DNA of 39,042 nt from Pirellulales bacterium (GTDB taxonomy: Bacteria > Planctomycetota > Planctomycetia > Pirellulales > JACPPG01), in NCBI GenBank assembly GCA_036490175.1, contig DASXEJ010000116.1:1-39042 (forward strand), read 5' to 3'. Shown in pieces: positions 23,289-32,305 of the stretch. The notes beneath the pieces are model-generated. The model worked only from the letters and a program-made list of their open reading frames with translations. It did no database searches and was not told where the DNA came from. The translations under genes were made by a program, and so were the position numbers. Each line of letters opens with the position of its first letter. Positions within the stretch are counted from its first letter, which is position 1.

Positions 23289-24773
23289 GTGAAATCCCCC
23301 CAATCGCCCCTCAGGCGTTCACAATTCCAACTGTCACGACGTACCGCCATTCAGGCTGGTGCGATCGGCCTGTTGAATTTGGGAATGAATCACGTGGCCG
23401 GCCTGCGGGCACTGGCCGATCAGGCGACGATCGCGCGTGCAGCGCTCCCAAAGGCCAAGTCGGTCATTTACATCTTCCTGTCTGGGGGTTTGGCGCAGCA
23501 GGACAGCTTCGACATGAAGCCCGACGCGCCTGACGCAATCCGCGGCGAGTTCAAACCGATCGCCACGCGCACTCCCGGTATCCAGATATGCGAGCACTTG
23601 CCGCGTCTGGCCGAGCGCAGCGAGATGTGGTCGCTAGTGCGGTCAATGGCTCATACCCATCCCGACCATTCGGCCGGCCACCTGCTGATGCTCAGCGGCC
23701 GCTCGGAGCTATCTCTCGGTTTCGATGGCACCAAGCCCAAGAATAGCGACTGGCCCTCGATGGCGGCCGTGGCCAACACCGTCTGCACGGGGCGGAACAA
23801 TCTGCCGCCGAGCATTGTGCTGCCGGAGGTACTGATTCATCGCGAGGGGCGAGTTATTCCCGGGCAATTCGCCGGCGAAATGGGCGCACATCGCAATCCC
23901 ATGTTTGTCAATTATTCGCCTTTCAACGCTCAATCGTACGGGGCATGGCCCGAGTATGGCTTTAGTCACGCCCGCGCGGGCGAAAACCCTGCCGGCTTTG
24001 TCTTTCAAGCGCCCAATCTATCACTGCCTGTCGAGATGGACGCACGGCGATTGAACGAACGGTTGGGACTGCTCGATACGATCGACGCGCAGCGGACGAT
24101 GCTAGAACGTGCCGCCGACAACAAGCCTTTCGATCGTTACCGTCAGCAAGCGATTTCACTGTTGGCCGACCCGCAAACGCAACGGGCATTCAGCGTGACC
24201 GATGCCGATCCCAAGGTGTTGGATCGTTATGGCCGCAACACGTTTGGCTGGTCGCTTCTAATCGCGCGGCAACTGATCGAGGCTGGCGTCAACATGGTGC
24301 AGGTCAACTTGGGAAATGACGAAACCTGGGACACGCACGTCAACGCCTTCCCGATTCTGAAGGATTTTCTTTTTCCGCCGACCGATCGCGCGGTCTCGGC
24401 ATTGCTCGACGACCTCGCCGAGCGCGGCTTACTCGAGTCGACGCTGATTGTGATGGCTGGCGAGATGGGACGCACGCCCAAGATCTCGACGCTTCCGCAA
24501 TTCAAAGGCAAGCCGGGACGCGACCATTGGGGAACCCAAACGGTTTTCTTCGCCGGCGGCGGAGTGCGCGGCGGCACTGTCATTGGGTCGACGGACAAAA
24601 TTGGCGCCTTCCCGGCCGCCAATCCGCAAAAGCCCGAAAACATGGCCGCCACTATTTACCAGGCACTGGGCATTCCTCGCGAGCTCGCCTGGCACGACGT
24701 TAACGATCGCCCCCACTTCATTTACCACGGCGACCCCATCCCAGGTTTAAGGGCGGAAGAGTCGCAAACCTAG
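23289..24773 (+). CDS. DUF1501 protein, Tat-exported
   Basis: The 494-residue protein begins at a GTG (the frame is closed by TGA at 23235 and offers no better start). It has a twin-arginine signal, LSRRTAIQAG, followed by a hydrophobic stretch. DUF1501 hallmarks are FLSGGLAQQDSFDMKPDAP near the N-terminus, PGIQICEHLPRLA, HPDHSAGHLL, the late GEMGRTPK and the GRDHWG motif. These proteins have an alkaline-phosphatase/sulfatase-like fold and in planctomycetes usually sit next to a DUF1549/DUF1553 cytochrome-like gene. No such partner is present here, which is unusual. Function is unknown. Confidence 0.93.
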   Translation: MKSPQSPLRRSQFQLSRRTAIQAGAIGLLNLGMNHVAGLRALADQATIARAALPKAKSVIYIFLSGGLAQQDSFDMKPDAPDAIRGEFKPIATRTPGIQICEHLPRLAERSEMWSLVRSMAHTHPDHSAGHLLMLSGRSELSLGFDGTKPKNSDWPSMAAVANTVCTGRNNLPPSIVLPEVLIHREGRVIPGQFAGEMGAHRNPMFVNYSPFNAQSYGAWPEYGFSHARAGENPAGFVFQAPNLSLPVEMDARRLNERLGLLDTIDAQRTMLERAADNKPFDRYRQQAISLLADPQTQRAFSVTDADPKVLDRYGRNTFGWSLLIARQLIEAGVNMVQVNLGNDETWDTHVNAFPILKDFLFPPTDRAVSALLDDLAERGLLESTLIVMAGEMGRTPKISTLPQFKGKPGRDHWGTQTVFFAGGGVRGGTVIGSTDKIGAFPAANPQKPENMAATIYQALGIPRELAWHDVNDRPHFIYHGDPIPGLRAEESQT

Positions 24774-24933
24774 GAACGCGTCCGTGCGGAAGTTGTGCTC
24801 CCGCGCGATCGCCGGTTTGCGACCCAGGCAACCCTTTCTCCGTTTTAGATCGTCGCCCCACTTTGGTTGAATTGGCTTCTGCCGCGCCGGGCACTTGCCG
24901 TCAGCGCCCGTCGACCAGAAGGCCGAACATGCC

Positions 24934-25500
24934 TCAGCGAGTCGCGCTCACGGCGTCCAATGGCAATGTGTAGCCGAGGGCACCAATCACTTTTTGGTCT
25001 CGATAGTTGCTGTGACACATCGTACATTTGTCCATTACGATCGGGAGCGGCGTCGCGGCACGCAGAAATCGCTTGCCGTCCTTGGCAGCCTGCTCTTCGT
25101 AATAGGGCTTGCCCGCCAGAAGTGCCGTGATTGCGTTTTTTTCAAACGTGTCTTGGGGGGAGTTCTCCGCGTTCAGGGGCTCGCCCGTGGCATCGAGAAG
25201 ACGCACTTCGTGCCAGCCTTTCTCCTTCATTCCTGCGAACAGAACCTTGAAGGCTTCCCCCGCCGGTAGGTCGGAATCCTCTTCGACATAATGCTTGGTG
25301 ATTAACACGATGGCCGTTTTATAGATATCGTCGAGCAGCTTTACTTCACGGCGAGCCCGATTGAGCTCGCGGTTTTCCTCGACTGCCTTGGCATCGTCGG
25401 CGCCAGACGCCACCGACCGCGCTGTCATTGCGGCCCCCAGCGTCAGTATTGTCAGACAAAGACCTAGGGAAAAACGGCGATGTTTATGCATTGTGGACAT
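24934..25500 (-). CDS. DUF3365 (Tll0287-like) protein with one c-type haem site
   Basis: The 188-residue protein has a signal peptide (about 9-33), then a DUF3365/Tll0287-like PAS-type domain (about 40-185) with the long N-terminal helix, KGWHEVRLLDATGEPLNAEN, EQAAKDGKRFLRAATPLPI and one haem-c motif, CTMCH (about 158-162), near the C-terminus. Covalent haem in the periplasm is expected. Family members occur alone or as sensor domains of kinases, and are proposed to sense redox or gas ligands. Transcription is divergent from an Rrf2 regulator with only 120 nt between starts and a shared inverted repeat. That context suggests the haem protein is a regulon member of the Rrf2 factor. Confidence 0.88.
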   Translation of the reverse strand: MSTMHKHRRFSLGLCLTILTLGAAMTARSVASGADDAKAVEENRELNRARREVKLLDDIYKTAIVLITKHYVEEDSDLPAGEAFKVLFAGMKEKGWHEVRLLDATGEPLNAENSPQDTFEKNAITALLAGKPYYEEQAAKDGKRFLRAATPLPIVMDKCTMCHSNYRDQKVIGALGYTLPLDAVSATR

Positions 25501-25554
25501 GAGAACTCCTGAAAGGTTGCGACGACTTGTGCGTGGCTAATACTAGACACATAT

Positions 25555-25593
25555 ATCCAGTATTCGGCCAGTCTATGATTTGCTATACTGGAT
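25555..25593. promoter_or_regulatory. Divergent promoter region with 9-bp inverted repeat, candidate Rrf2 operator
   Basis: ATCCAGTAT at 25555-25563 and ATACTGGAT at 25585-25593 are perfect inverted copies with centres 30 bp apart, close to three helical turns. The right copy overlaps TATACT (25584-25589), the likely -10 of the Rrf2 gene; its -35 is poor (TATTCG at 25561-25566), consistent with a regulated promoter. AGGAGAG at 25610-25616 then precedes the GTG at 25621. The repeat lies between divergent genes and could control both. Confidence 0.55.
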
Positions 25594-25620
25594 GTCAACA
25601 TCCTGATTCAGGAGAGTTTC

Positions 25621-26061
25621 GTGCTGACACAAACTGTCGAATACGCATTGCGGGCTTTAGTGGCACTCGCTGCGCGGCCGGACCACCCGCAGACTAATCG
25701 CCAATTAGCCGAGGTCACCAAAGTATCCGGTCCCTACCTGTCGAAGGTGTTGCAGCTGCTCACCAAGGAGGGGTTGGTCGTGGCGCATCGCGGCGTGCGC
25801 GGTGGCTTTAGCCTCGGGCGGCCCGCCCGGCAAATCACAATCCTTGCAGCAGTCAATGCTGTCGACCCCATTCATCGCATCACGGTCTGCCCCTTGGGGC
25901 TCAAGGCGCACGGCAAGCGATTGTGCCCATTGCACAAAAAGATGGACGCGGCGCTTGCGCAGATGGAGAAGGCATTCGGCTCTACAACGCTGGCCGACGT
26001 GCTGGCCGAGCCGAGCCAAAGCGTGCCACTGTGCAACTTCCCGCGGCCGGCTTGTCCGTGA
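25621..26061 (+). CDS. Rrf2-family transcriptional regulator
   Basis: The 146-residue protein starts with GTG after AGGAGAG. The winged helix is typical of Rrf2: VEYALRALVALA, TNRQLAEVTKVSGPYLSKVLQLL, GLVVAHRGVRGGFSLGRP. Cysteines lie at 90 (VCPLGL), 102 (LCPLHKK), 138 and 145 (LCNFPRPAC). Rrf2 proteins such as IscR and NsrR use three Cys for an Fe-S cluster, whereas here the spacing is Cys-x11-Cys with two more near the C-terminus, so cluster ligation or thiol sensing differs from the textbook pattern. The divergent neighbour encodes a c-haem protein, giving a redox or NO-type signal context. Autoregulation through the inverted repeat is likely. Confidence 0.92.
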   Translation: MLTQTVEYALRALVALAARPDHPQTNRQLAEVTKVSGPYLSKVLQLLTKEGLVVAHRGVRGGFSLGRPARQITILAAVNAVDPIHRITVCPLGLKAHGKRLCPLHKKMDAALAQMEKAFGSTTLADVLAEPSQSVPLCNFPRPACP

Positions 26062-26603
26062 GTGCGGCAGGCAGGTGCCTAAGAATTCTTCAGCCGTGTC
26101 AGCAACGATTTATTATCGCGGCAAGATATAGCAGTCCTACGCCGCGCTGGCCTGGCGACGTGCAAAAATGCTTGACTCCAACGCAGTAACTCTAGAGACT
26201 GCGTTCCAGGGTGAGGACGATAGGAGAGCGGCGTCGGCGTCGCTCATTTCATTTCGCGCATGCATTTCCGCGTAGCGTGCCCCTTAATCCCGATCACTGC
26301 GCCGGCTAACCGCACGTCTGTTGGCTGTGGCTCTGGGAGATCTGCGCGATCCATCGCGCTATCGGTCATTCTCCGCCGATTAGACGCCCGCGAGAAACGC
26401 CGGTTGGGGCACGGCGACACCAAAGGGGAGCACATGCCGCAAGGTACATACCGTCGCGCCCAGGTTTGCGCGACGTTGCGGCAATATCACCCTGTTTCGT
26501 CTCCAATCTTCCACGGCTTTTTTAGTGCGAATCGGCTAGCACGAAGAGGTCATTCGCTTTCGCTTTATTTCGTGGCCGGTAGGGGCTCGTGATTAGTTAA
26601 TGG
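26062..26603. other. 542-nt region without a supported gene
   Basis: Frames at 26244-26592 on both strands have no ribosome site and no pattern. A hairpin, AACGCAGT (26180-26187) with ACTGCGTT (26198-26205), forms an 8-bp perfect stem around a 10-nt centre that itself contains CTCTAGAG. It is not followed by a T-run. The rest presumably holds the promoter and leader of the secreted dockerin protein. Confidence 0.5.
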
Positions 26604-28814
26604 ATGACGGGAGACCACACTACCATGTCACATTTGCGTCGGATCTTTGCCGTACCGCGAGCAAGCGTCAAATCCATCCTCGGCTGCCTCATTGAGGCGC
26701 CGGGTGAGGCACCACCAAACGAGCTATTAGCGACGTCCTTCGGCCGGCGATTGTGGCGCATTGTACTGCGTGCCGTGGCCGTGCCCTCGCGAGGTGTAAT
26801 TGGCCGGCTGGCAGATTTAGATTTGCGATGTCAGGGCGCGGTTGCCGCGATCTTGCGTAAATCAATTTTAGCGATTCTCGGCATGCGGAAACTCGACCAT
26901 CGACATGTTCGGCGCGCGGCAGGGTTTCGCGGTCGCGTGCCGCGGTGCACCACGTTGGCCGTCGAAGGATTGGAAGATCGCCGGTTGCTGACGCTGCTGG
27001 GGCAGCAAATCTATCCCGCCGACAACCCCTGGAATCAGAATATCGCGAATGCGCCAGTGGCAGCGAACTCGGCAGCCATCATCACTAAGATCGGCACTTC
27101 CGTCCGTCTCCATCCCGATTGGGGCGCTGATAGTGCTGCCAACGGAAATGACCCTCTGTACGGAATTCCGGTGAATATCGTACACGGCAACAGCACGGCC
27201 AAAGTGAACGTGAGCATCGACAATTATCCCGACGAAAGCGACATCGTGCCGGTGCCGATTCCCGCGAACGCCGTCCTGGAAGGGGATTTCCAAAACGGAC
27301 CGAATCTAAACGGCGGGGGTTATGGTGAAAATGGCAACCCAAACCAGCGGGGCGATTCGCATCTCATCATCTGGGACGAAGATAATAACATCGCCTATGA
27401 GCTGTATGGCGTGTCTCGACCGAATGACCCCACGCTTTTTCCCAATAACGATGACGTCGAGGTAACCAAGACGGATAACGCCTGGCATGCGGCACAGGAA
27501 ACGGTCTGGAACATGAATACCGACACGTTTCGCACGTTGGGGGCCACTTCGGCGGATGCCGCCGGACTATCGATCCTGGCGGGGCTGGCCCGGCCTGACG
27601 AGGGATTACCGGTCTCAGAAGGAGGCCAGGGGGCCATCAACCACGCGCTACGCGTGACCTTGCCCGGCAGCGACGTAAATCCTCAATACACGTATCCCGC
27701 CTCACACGAGGTCAGCGAATCTCAGGGTTCGAACAAGTTGCCGCTCGGGGGTCGGTTGCGGCTAGAGAATACACCCGCCATCAACTCGCTCATCGCGAAC
27801 ATGCCCCCCGAATCGCAGATCGTTGCCCGGGCCATGCAGCAGTATGGCCTGATCGTTGCGGACATCGGCAGCGCCATGTATGTCACCGGCACATCGGCTA
27901 GTGAGAACGCTAACGGCCAGATCAGTCAGACTTGGAACTTGGACGATATTTTCGCTAGCAACGGGCTCGAAGTTCTGACCGCCGGCGACTTCCAAGTGGT
28001 CGACCTGACACCGCGCGTCACCAGCCTGAGCGCCTCGAGCGGCGCGGCGGGCAGTGCGATTACGATAACGGGGCAAAACTTCTCCGGCGCGGCGGGCCAC
28101 CTGTCCGTGTTATTCGGAACGACGCCGGCCAGTTCGATAACGATCGTCAGCGACTCGCAAATCACGGCCGTTGTTCCGCAAGGTTCAGGGACGGTGCCTG
28201 TCACCGTGCAATCTGGCGTCAACGAAACCGATCATATCAGCGACAATCCCAACGCCAATGTGAATGCCCCCATTTTTGGCTATGGCGTCTCGGCCAGCAC
28301 TTCCGCCGATCAGTTCACATTTACGACATCTTCCCTCCCTGGCGACGCCAATCACGACGGCGTGGTGAACGGTCTCGACATTCAAACCGTGGCGTCGCAC
28401 TGGCTCACAAATGGTCCTACGGGGGATGTGAATAGCGATGGCTTGGTCAATGGTCTGGACATCCAGGTCATTGCGTCGCGTTGGCTGGCCACCGCGGGCG
28501 GAGCAGCCGGCACGATGTTTACTGCTGACGGCGAGACAACCGCCACGACGCTAAGTGCCTCGCTCGTGACAAGCCTCAATGTGCCGGCGCGCGGCGTCAA
28601 TTTGCCGCCAGACGGGAACGCCCATGAACAGTCTGCGGATTGGGGTCCAATGGCGTCGAGCGAACGGTTTGTCCCCACGCGCGGCACCGAGCTCCGTATC
28701 AAGGACGATTCTGACCGTGCGACGCTGGCGAGCGAGTTCGCGACGTTTGTATCCCCTGGCGAGGACGAGTCGCCGCGATCGCGGGCAGCGGTCCCACGGA
28801 TCCGCCCGCTCTAA
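26604..28814 (+). CDS. Secreted multidomain protein with IPT/TIG domain and type I dockerin pair
   Basis: The 736-residue protein has a long basic N-terminus, then VEGLEDRRLL (about 119-128), the N-terminal motif typical of planctomycete exported surface proteins. Residues about 130-465 form an unassigned domain, with GDSHLIIWDEDNN, INHALRVTLP and QQYGLIVADIGSAMYVTG, a pattern seen in uncharacterised bacterial secreted proteins. An IPT/TIG beta-sandwich follows (about 470-545, ITGQNFSG). Two Ca-binding dockerin loops are at about 580-632 (GDANHDGVVNGLDI and GDVNSDGLVNGLDI). An in-frame ATG at 26625 with GGGAG upstream is an alternative start. Cohesins are absent, so dockerin pairing is unclear. 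A role in extracellular polysaccharide binding or turnover is possible but not shown. Confidence 0.9.
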   Translation: MTGDHTTMSHLRRIFAVPRASVKSILGCLIEAPGEAPPNELLATSFGRRLWRIVLRAVAVPSRGVIGRLADLDLRCQGAVAAILRKSILAILGMRKLDHRHVRRAAGFRGRVPRCTTLAVEGLEDRRLLTLLGQQIYPADNPWNQNIANAPVAANSAAIITKIGTSVRLHPDWGADSAANGNDPLYGIPVNIVHGNSTAKVNVSIDNYPDESDIVPVPIPANAVLEGDFQNGPNLNGGGYGENGNPNQRGDSHLIIWDEDNNIAYELYGVSRPNDPTLFPNNDDVEVTKTDNAWHAAQETVWNMNTDTFRTLGATSADAAGLSILAGLARPDEGLPVSEGGQGAINHALRVTLPGSDVNPQYTYPASHEVSESQGSNKLPLGGRLRLENTPAINSLIANMPPESQIVARAMQQYGLIVADIGSAMYVTGTSASENANGQISQTWNLDDIFASNGLEVLTAGDFQVVDLTPRVTSLSASSGAAGSAITITGQNFSGAAGHLSVLFGTTPASSITIVSDSQITAVVPQGSGTVPVTVQSGVNETDHISDNPNANVNAPIFGYGVSASTSADQFTFTTSSLPGDANHDGVVNGLDIQTVASHWLTNGPTGDVNSDGLVNGLDIQVIASRWLATAGGAAGTMFTADGETTATTLSASLVTSLNVPARGVNLPPDGNAHEQSADWGPMASSERFVPTRGTELRIKDDSDRATLASEFATFVSPGEDESPRSRAAVPRIRPL

Positions 28815-29274
28815 AAGGAGTTGCCATCGGTGCAATTCTTGGCGTTGCGATGCGTTTTATCTTTTTGGGCTGGCTTACCTGCGGGCGAATTTGGACAGGC
28901 CTGCGTCAAGTCATTGCCGGAAAAAAATTGCCGCCTTTGGGTCGCTCCTGGCGAAGCGGCCGCGGGCCGTCTGTGAGGATTTCACCGGCGGCTTGCTCTA
29001 TTTCGGCTCCACTCTGCGGTTTCTGGGCAAGGTTTGCAGATTAATTGGTCCTCGCTCGCCGATCGGCATACTCGGACCGTTGACGGCGGCGTAGTTGGCT
29101 GCAATCCTAGACGCATCACCTCCGTCGCGCCCGACATTTCCGCGAACTAAGATTGACCAATCGGCAGCGGCCCACGAGGGCTTTTCTCTCCGACGCACGA
29201 AGCGTTCGGTTGCCGATATTGTCAGCACGGTAAACGCGGTTTCGATCCAATCCGCATTTCGAGAATTCGCTGCA
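28815..29274. other. 460-nt region without a convincing gene
   Basis: AAAAGGAG directly follows the preceding stop and is followed by a GTG at 28830 that opens only 48 codons to a TGA at 28976. A 64-codon frame starts at 28850. Neither shows a recognised pattern. The in-phase extension of the acyltransferase frame begins with TTG at 29095 and is not membrane-like, so it is treated as leader. Confidence 0.45.
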
Positions 29275-30435
29275 ATGAGTCTACCTGTGTCGACTGCGCT
29301 CATATCAGGAAAGTTGACCGTGGGTGCCGCGCCGTTGCCGATCGTGCATCTACTGCGCGCCGTCGGGTCGCATCTAATCGTGTGGCATCACCTGGCCTTT
29401 TATGGCCCGATCTCGGATACGGCCTACACGATTTCGCCGGCGTTGTTCGATTGGCTGGTGAATTACGCGCGGATGGCGGTGCAGGTTTTCTTTGTGTTGG
29501 GGGGATTTGTCGCGGCGCGCAAGCTGAACCGTCCGCAACGTTGGACAGCCAAGATTCTTGGCAGCGAGATATTGGCACGCTACCGGCGAGTTGGCATCCC
29601 GTATTTAGCGGCCCTCGTCGTGGCCGTGCTGGCCAACGAAGTGGCCCGGCGGACACTGGATCATGAGTCGATTTCGGCCCCGCCTTCGATCGTACAACTA
29701 GCGGCCCATGCCTTCTTCTTGCAGGACTTGCTCGATTACGAGCCGCTGACCGCTGGCATCTGGTACTTGGCGGTCGACTTTCAGTTGGGCCTGCTAGTGC
29801 TGTTGATCCTGGCGGCCTGCCAACGCTTGCGCGGCGCCAACCAGCGCGATCCCGAGGCTGGCTTCCGTCTGGCCCAGTGGATCTTTTGGCCTATGGCCAC
29901 GGCTTCGCTGTGGTGGTTGAACCGGCAAGAGCAGTTCGATTCGTTCGCCGTCTACTTCTTTGGCAGCTACTTTGGCGGGATGGTGGCGGCCTGGGCGCTG
30001 GATGGCCGGCTGCCGAAAAAGGCGCTGTGGGCTTATGGCGGATTGGTAGCGGGCGCGCTGGTTTTGGACTGGCGGCCGCGGCTGCTCGTGGCCTTGATGA
30101 CGGTGCTAGCCATTTCCTTGGCCGAGCTGACGCGGGAAACTCGTAGCGAGTGGTCCAGCCGTGTGTGGGGCGTGGCGCGTTACTGGGGCGAGCGCTCGTA
30201 CAGCCTGTTCCTGGTCCACTTTCCTGTCTGCCTGGTCGTAACAGCCTTCTTTGCAGAGTACGTTGTTGACCGGCCGCACGCGGCGCTGGGCGTGCTCGTG
30301 CTCGAATATTCCTTGAGCCTGATCGCCGCCGTGGCCTTTTATCAGCTCATCGAACGGCAAATCTTGCGGGCGCTTTCTCAGCGCCGCGCACGAACGGCGG
30401 CAGCCCCGATGAATAGCGCCGGACAGGCCGTCTAA
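29275..30435 (+). CDS. Acyltransferase 3 family integral membrane protein
   Basis: The 386-residue protein starts at the ATG (MSLPVSTAL); the frame extends to a TTG at 29095 but the added residues do not fit. It has about ten hydrophobic segments, typical of membrane O-acyltransferases of family 3. The first helix carries the conserved RxxG/H pattern (LLRAVGSHLIVWHHL), and FFVLGGFV matches the family's second segment. FLVHFPV (late in the sequence) is the usual C-terminal helix signature. Such enzymes acetylate or acylate envelope polysaccharides or exported small molecules. The gene is convergent with DUF1501 (33 nt apart), and no glycan cluster is adjacent, so the acceptor is unknown. Confidence 0.92.
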   Translation: MSLPVSTALISGKLTVGAAPLPIVHLLRAVGSHLIVWHHLAFYGPISDTAYTISPALFDWLVNYARMAVQVFFVLGGFVAARKLNRPQRWTAKILGSEILARYRRVGIPYLAALVVAVLANEVARRTLDHESISAPPSIVQLAAHAFFLQDLLDYEPLTAGIWYLAVDFQLGLLVLLILAACQRLRGANQRDPEAGFRLAQWIFWPMATASLWWLNRQEQFDSFAVYFFGSYFGGMVAAWALDGRLPKKALWAYGGLVAGALVLDWRPRLLVALMTVLAISLAELTRETRSEWSSRVWGVARYWGERSYSLFLVHFPVCLVVTAFFAEYVVDRPHAALGVLVLEYSLSLIAAVAFYQLIERQILRALSQRRARTAAAPMNSAGQAV

Positions 30436-30468
30436 GACGCCGGGATCTGTCACCGGTCCCGCAGCTGG

Positions 30469-31812
30469 TTAGACCAGCTCGCCGATGACGCTTCCCTCGA
30501 CCAGCGGTTGCGGCCGCCCGACCGGATCGGCGATGGTCTTGGTCATGGGGTCGATGCCGATATTGTGATACAGCGTGGCCAGCACGTCCTGGAATTCCAC
30601 CGGCCGCTGCTCGGCGAACTCGCCCAGTCGGTTTGTCGCACCGATCACCTGACCGGTTCGCATTCCGCCGCCGGCCAGAATCGCGCCGCTGACTTTGGGC
30701 CAATGGTCGCGGCCGGCCCCCTTATTGATTCGCGGGGTGCGGCCGAATTCGCCCCAGGCGATGACAGTCACGTCGTCCAGCATGCCCCGGCTGTCGAGAT
30801 CTTCGATCAGGGCACTCAGACATTGGTCGAGCTTGGCGCCGTGATCGCGTACCAGGCCAAAGTTATCGCCGTGGCTGTCCCAGCGACCGTAGCTGAGTGT
30901 GACGCACCGCACTCCCACTTCGACCAACCGGCGGGCTAGCAGTAGTTGCTCGTTGGCCGTCGGCGCGCCGTCGTATTGGAACTTATAGGGCTTGCCATCG
31001 CCGTACCGCTCGCGCACCTGAGGGTCTTCTTTCGACAGGTCGAGGGCCTCCAGCAGTCGGCTGCTAGTCAACACATTGAAGGCCTGCTGTGTGAAGCTAT
31101 CGGCCGCGTTCATTGCGCCGCTGCGGTCGGCGTCGCGTCGCAGTCGATCGAAGCTCGCCAGCAGCGCTTTGCGATTATCGAGCCGGTCCAGGCTAATGTC
31201 GGTCAATTGCATGTCGGCCAGGCCCGTCCCCTCGGGCTTGAAGCAGCGGTAGGCCGGACCAAGGAAGCCTGCGGTGCCCGGATCTGACCAGGGAAGATGC
31301 TTGGTCCGCTCGGCCAGCCCCACGAACACCGGCACCGAGGGATCGACCGGGCCGAGCACCTTGGCCGCCACGGCGCCAAGGCTGGGATGCCCTCCCAAAA
31401 CTTGCAAATCGCGGGGACGCCAGCCGGTCATGCACTGCCAGGCGTCGTGTCCGCCGCTGGCTCCCACGATCGACCGTAGGATTGCACAGCGATCCATCAT
31501 CGCCGCCAGCCGCGGGAACGTTTCGCCAATCTGGATGCCGGGGACATTGGTGTTGATCGGCTGGAACTCGCCACGGATTTCCGACGGCGCGTCGGGCTTC
31601 AGATCCCACATATCTTGATGGGGGGGACCGCCTGCCAGGAAGATATTGATTACGGCCTTGTGCCGCTTGGCGGGCAGCAGCGTATCGGCTCGCAGCACCT
31701 CCGACAGGTCGAGCGTGCTGGCAAAGGCGCTCAGGGCGCCAATCTGTAGAAAGCCGCGGCGCGAGAGCCGCTTACCCAAACCTCGCGCTGGTCGCTGGAA
31801 GATCGTCAACAT
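30469..31812 (-). CDS. DUF1501 protein, Tat-exported
   Basis: The 447-residue protein starts at the ATG (MLTIFQRPARG) with GGAG 9 nt upstream; an in-frame ATG at 31833 lacks a ribosome site. It has a Tat motif, LSRRGFLQIG. Family motifs are NIFLAGGPPHQDMWDLKPDAP, PGIQIGETFPRLA, GGHDAW, GEFGRTPRI and GRDHWPK. It is a second DUF1501 paralogue in this window and again lacks a DUF1549/DUF1553 neighbour; the convergent downstream gene is an acyltransferase. DUF1501 has a predicted alkaline-phosphatase-like fold with unknown substrate. Confidence 0.93.
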   Translation of the reverse strand: MLTIFQRPARGLGKRLSRRGFLQIGALSAFASTLDLSEVLRADTLLPAKRHKAVINIFLAGGPPHQDMWDLKPDAPSEIRGEFQPINTNVPGIQIGETFPRLAAMMDRCAILRSIVGASGGHDAWQCMTGWRPRDLQVLGGHPSLGAVAAKVLGPVDPSVPVFVGLAERTKHLPWSDPGTAGFLGPAYRCFKPEGTGLADMQLTDISLDRLDNRKALLASFDRLRRDADRSGAMNAADSFTQQAFNVLTSSRLLEALDLSKEDPQVRERYGDGKPYKFQYDGAPTANEQLLLARRLVEVGVRCVTLSYGRWDSHGDNFGLVRDHGAKLDQCLSALIEDLDSRGMLDDVTVIAWGEFGRTPRINKGAGRDHWPKVSGAILAGGGMRTGQVIGATNRLGEFAEQRPVEFQDVLATLYHNIGIDPMTKTIADPVGRPQPLVEGSVIGELV

Positions 31813-32305
31813 CGGTCGTGACTCCACAGGCATGTCGGACCGGAGGTCAGATGTGCTGACCGGGCGATCCGCGGACTTGGCACGGCAACGATTCTTTTTT
31901 TCAGGCAGGACCGGACATCCGGCGACGATGGCTAGTCGTGGCGGTCGGCTAGTAGCGGTGGCCCGCGACGGGTAATCTGCGGGCCGCAGTTGGGTCGGCC
32001 GTCAGTATACCATGTGTGCCGCACGCTCCAAATCCCGCTGAGTCCCGTTCTTCCGCTGGGGGGTTCCCCTGAAGGTTTATTCGGCTGCGTTCCACCGTGG
32101 GCTTTTCCCAGGATTGGAACCGCCGAAAGTCATTCGACCTGCTCATCAGGCGGCCCGGATATCTGGCGGAGGCCGGCAGCAGGCGGGCCCATGCGGGCTG
32201 GAAAGTGGCGCGTTTGGCAGGCGTTGCGGCGGGCGACTGGCGACGCGTCAATCTTGGCCCCTCGGGCGAGATCCGAAGAGTTTGTCGGGAAAGGAAGTTT
32301 TGTTC
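31813..32305. other. 493-nt divergent intergenic region
   Basis: It separates the minus-strand DUF1501 gene and the plus-strand flavoprotein. Frames reading into the flavoprotein gene from 31990 or 32114 lack ribosome sites and family similarity. A candidate minus-strand promoter is noted at 32004-32031. Nothing else is recognisable. Confidence 0.5.
32004..32031 (-). promoter_or_regulatory. Candidate promoter of the second DUF1501 gene
   Basis: On the minus strand TTGGAG (32026-32031), a 16-nt spacer and TATACT (32004-32009, five of six consensus) are about 190 nt upstream of the start at 31812. The -35 is weak. Confidence 0.3.

Noticed and set aside
23108-23350. 80-residue minus-strand frame before the first DUF1501 gene
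   Set aside because: Its composition is protein-like in places, but it overlaps the DUF1501 start, has no ribosome site and matches nothing I know.
28830-28976. 48-codon GTG frame just after the dockerin gene, behind AAAAGGAG
   Set aside because: The ribosome-like sequence alone is weak evidence and the translation shows no recognisable pattern.
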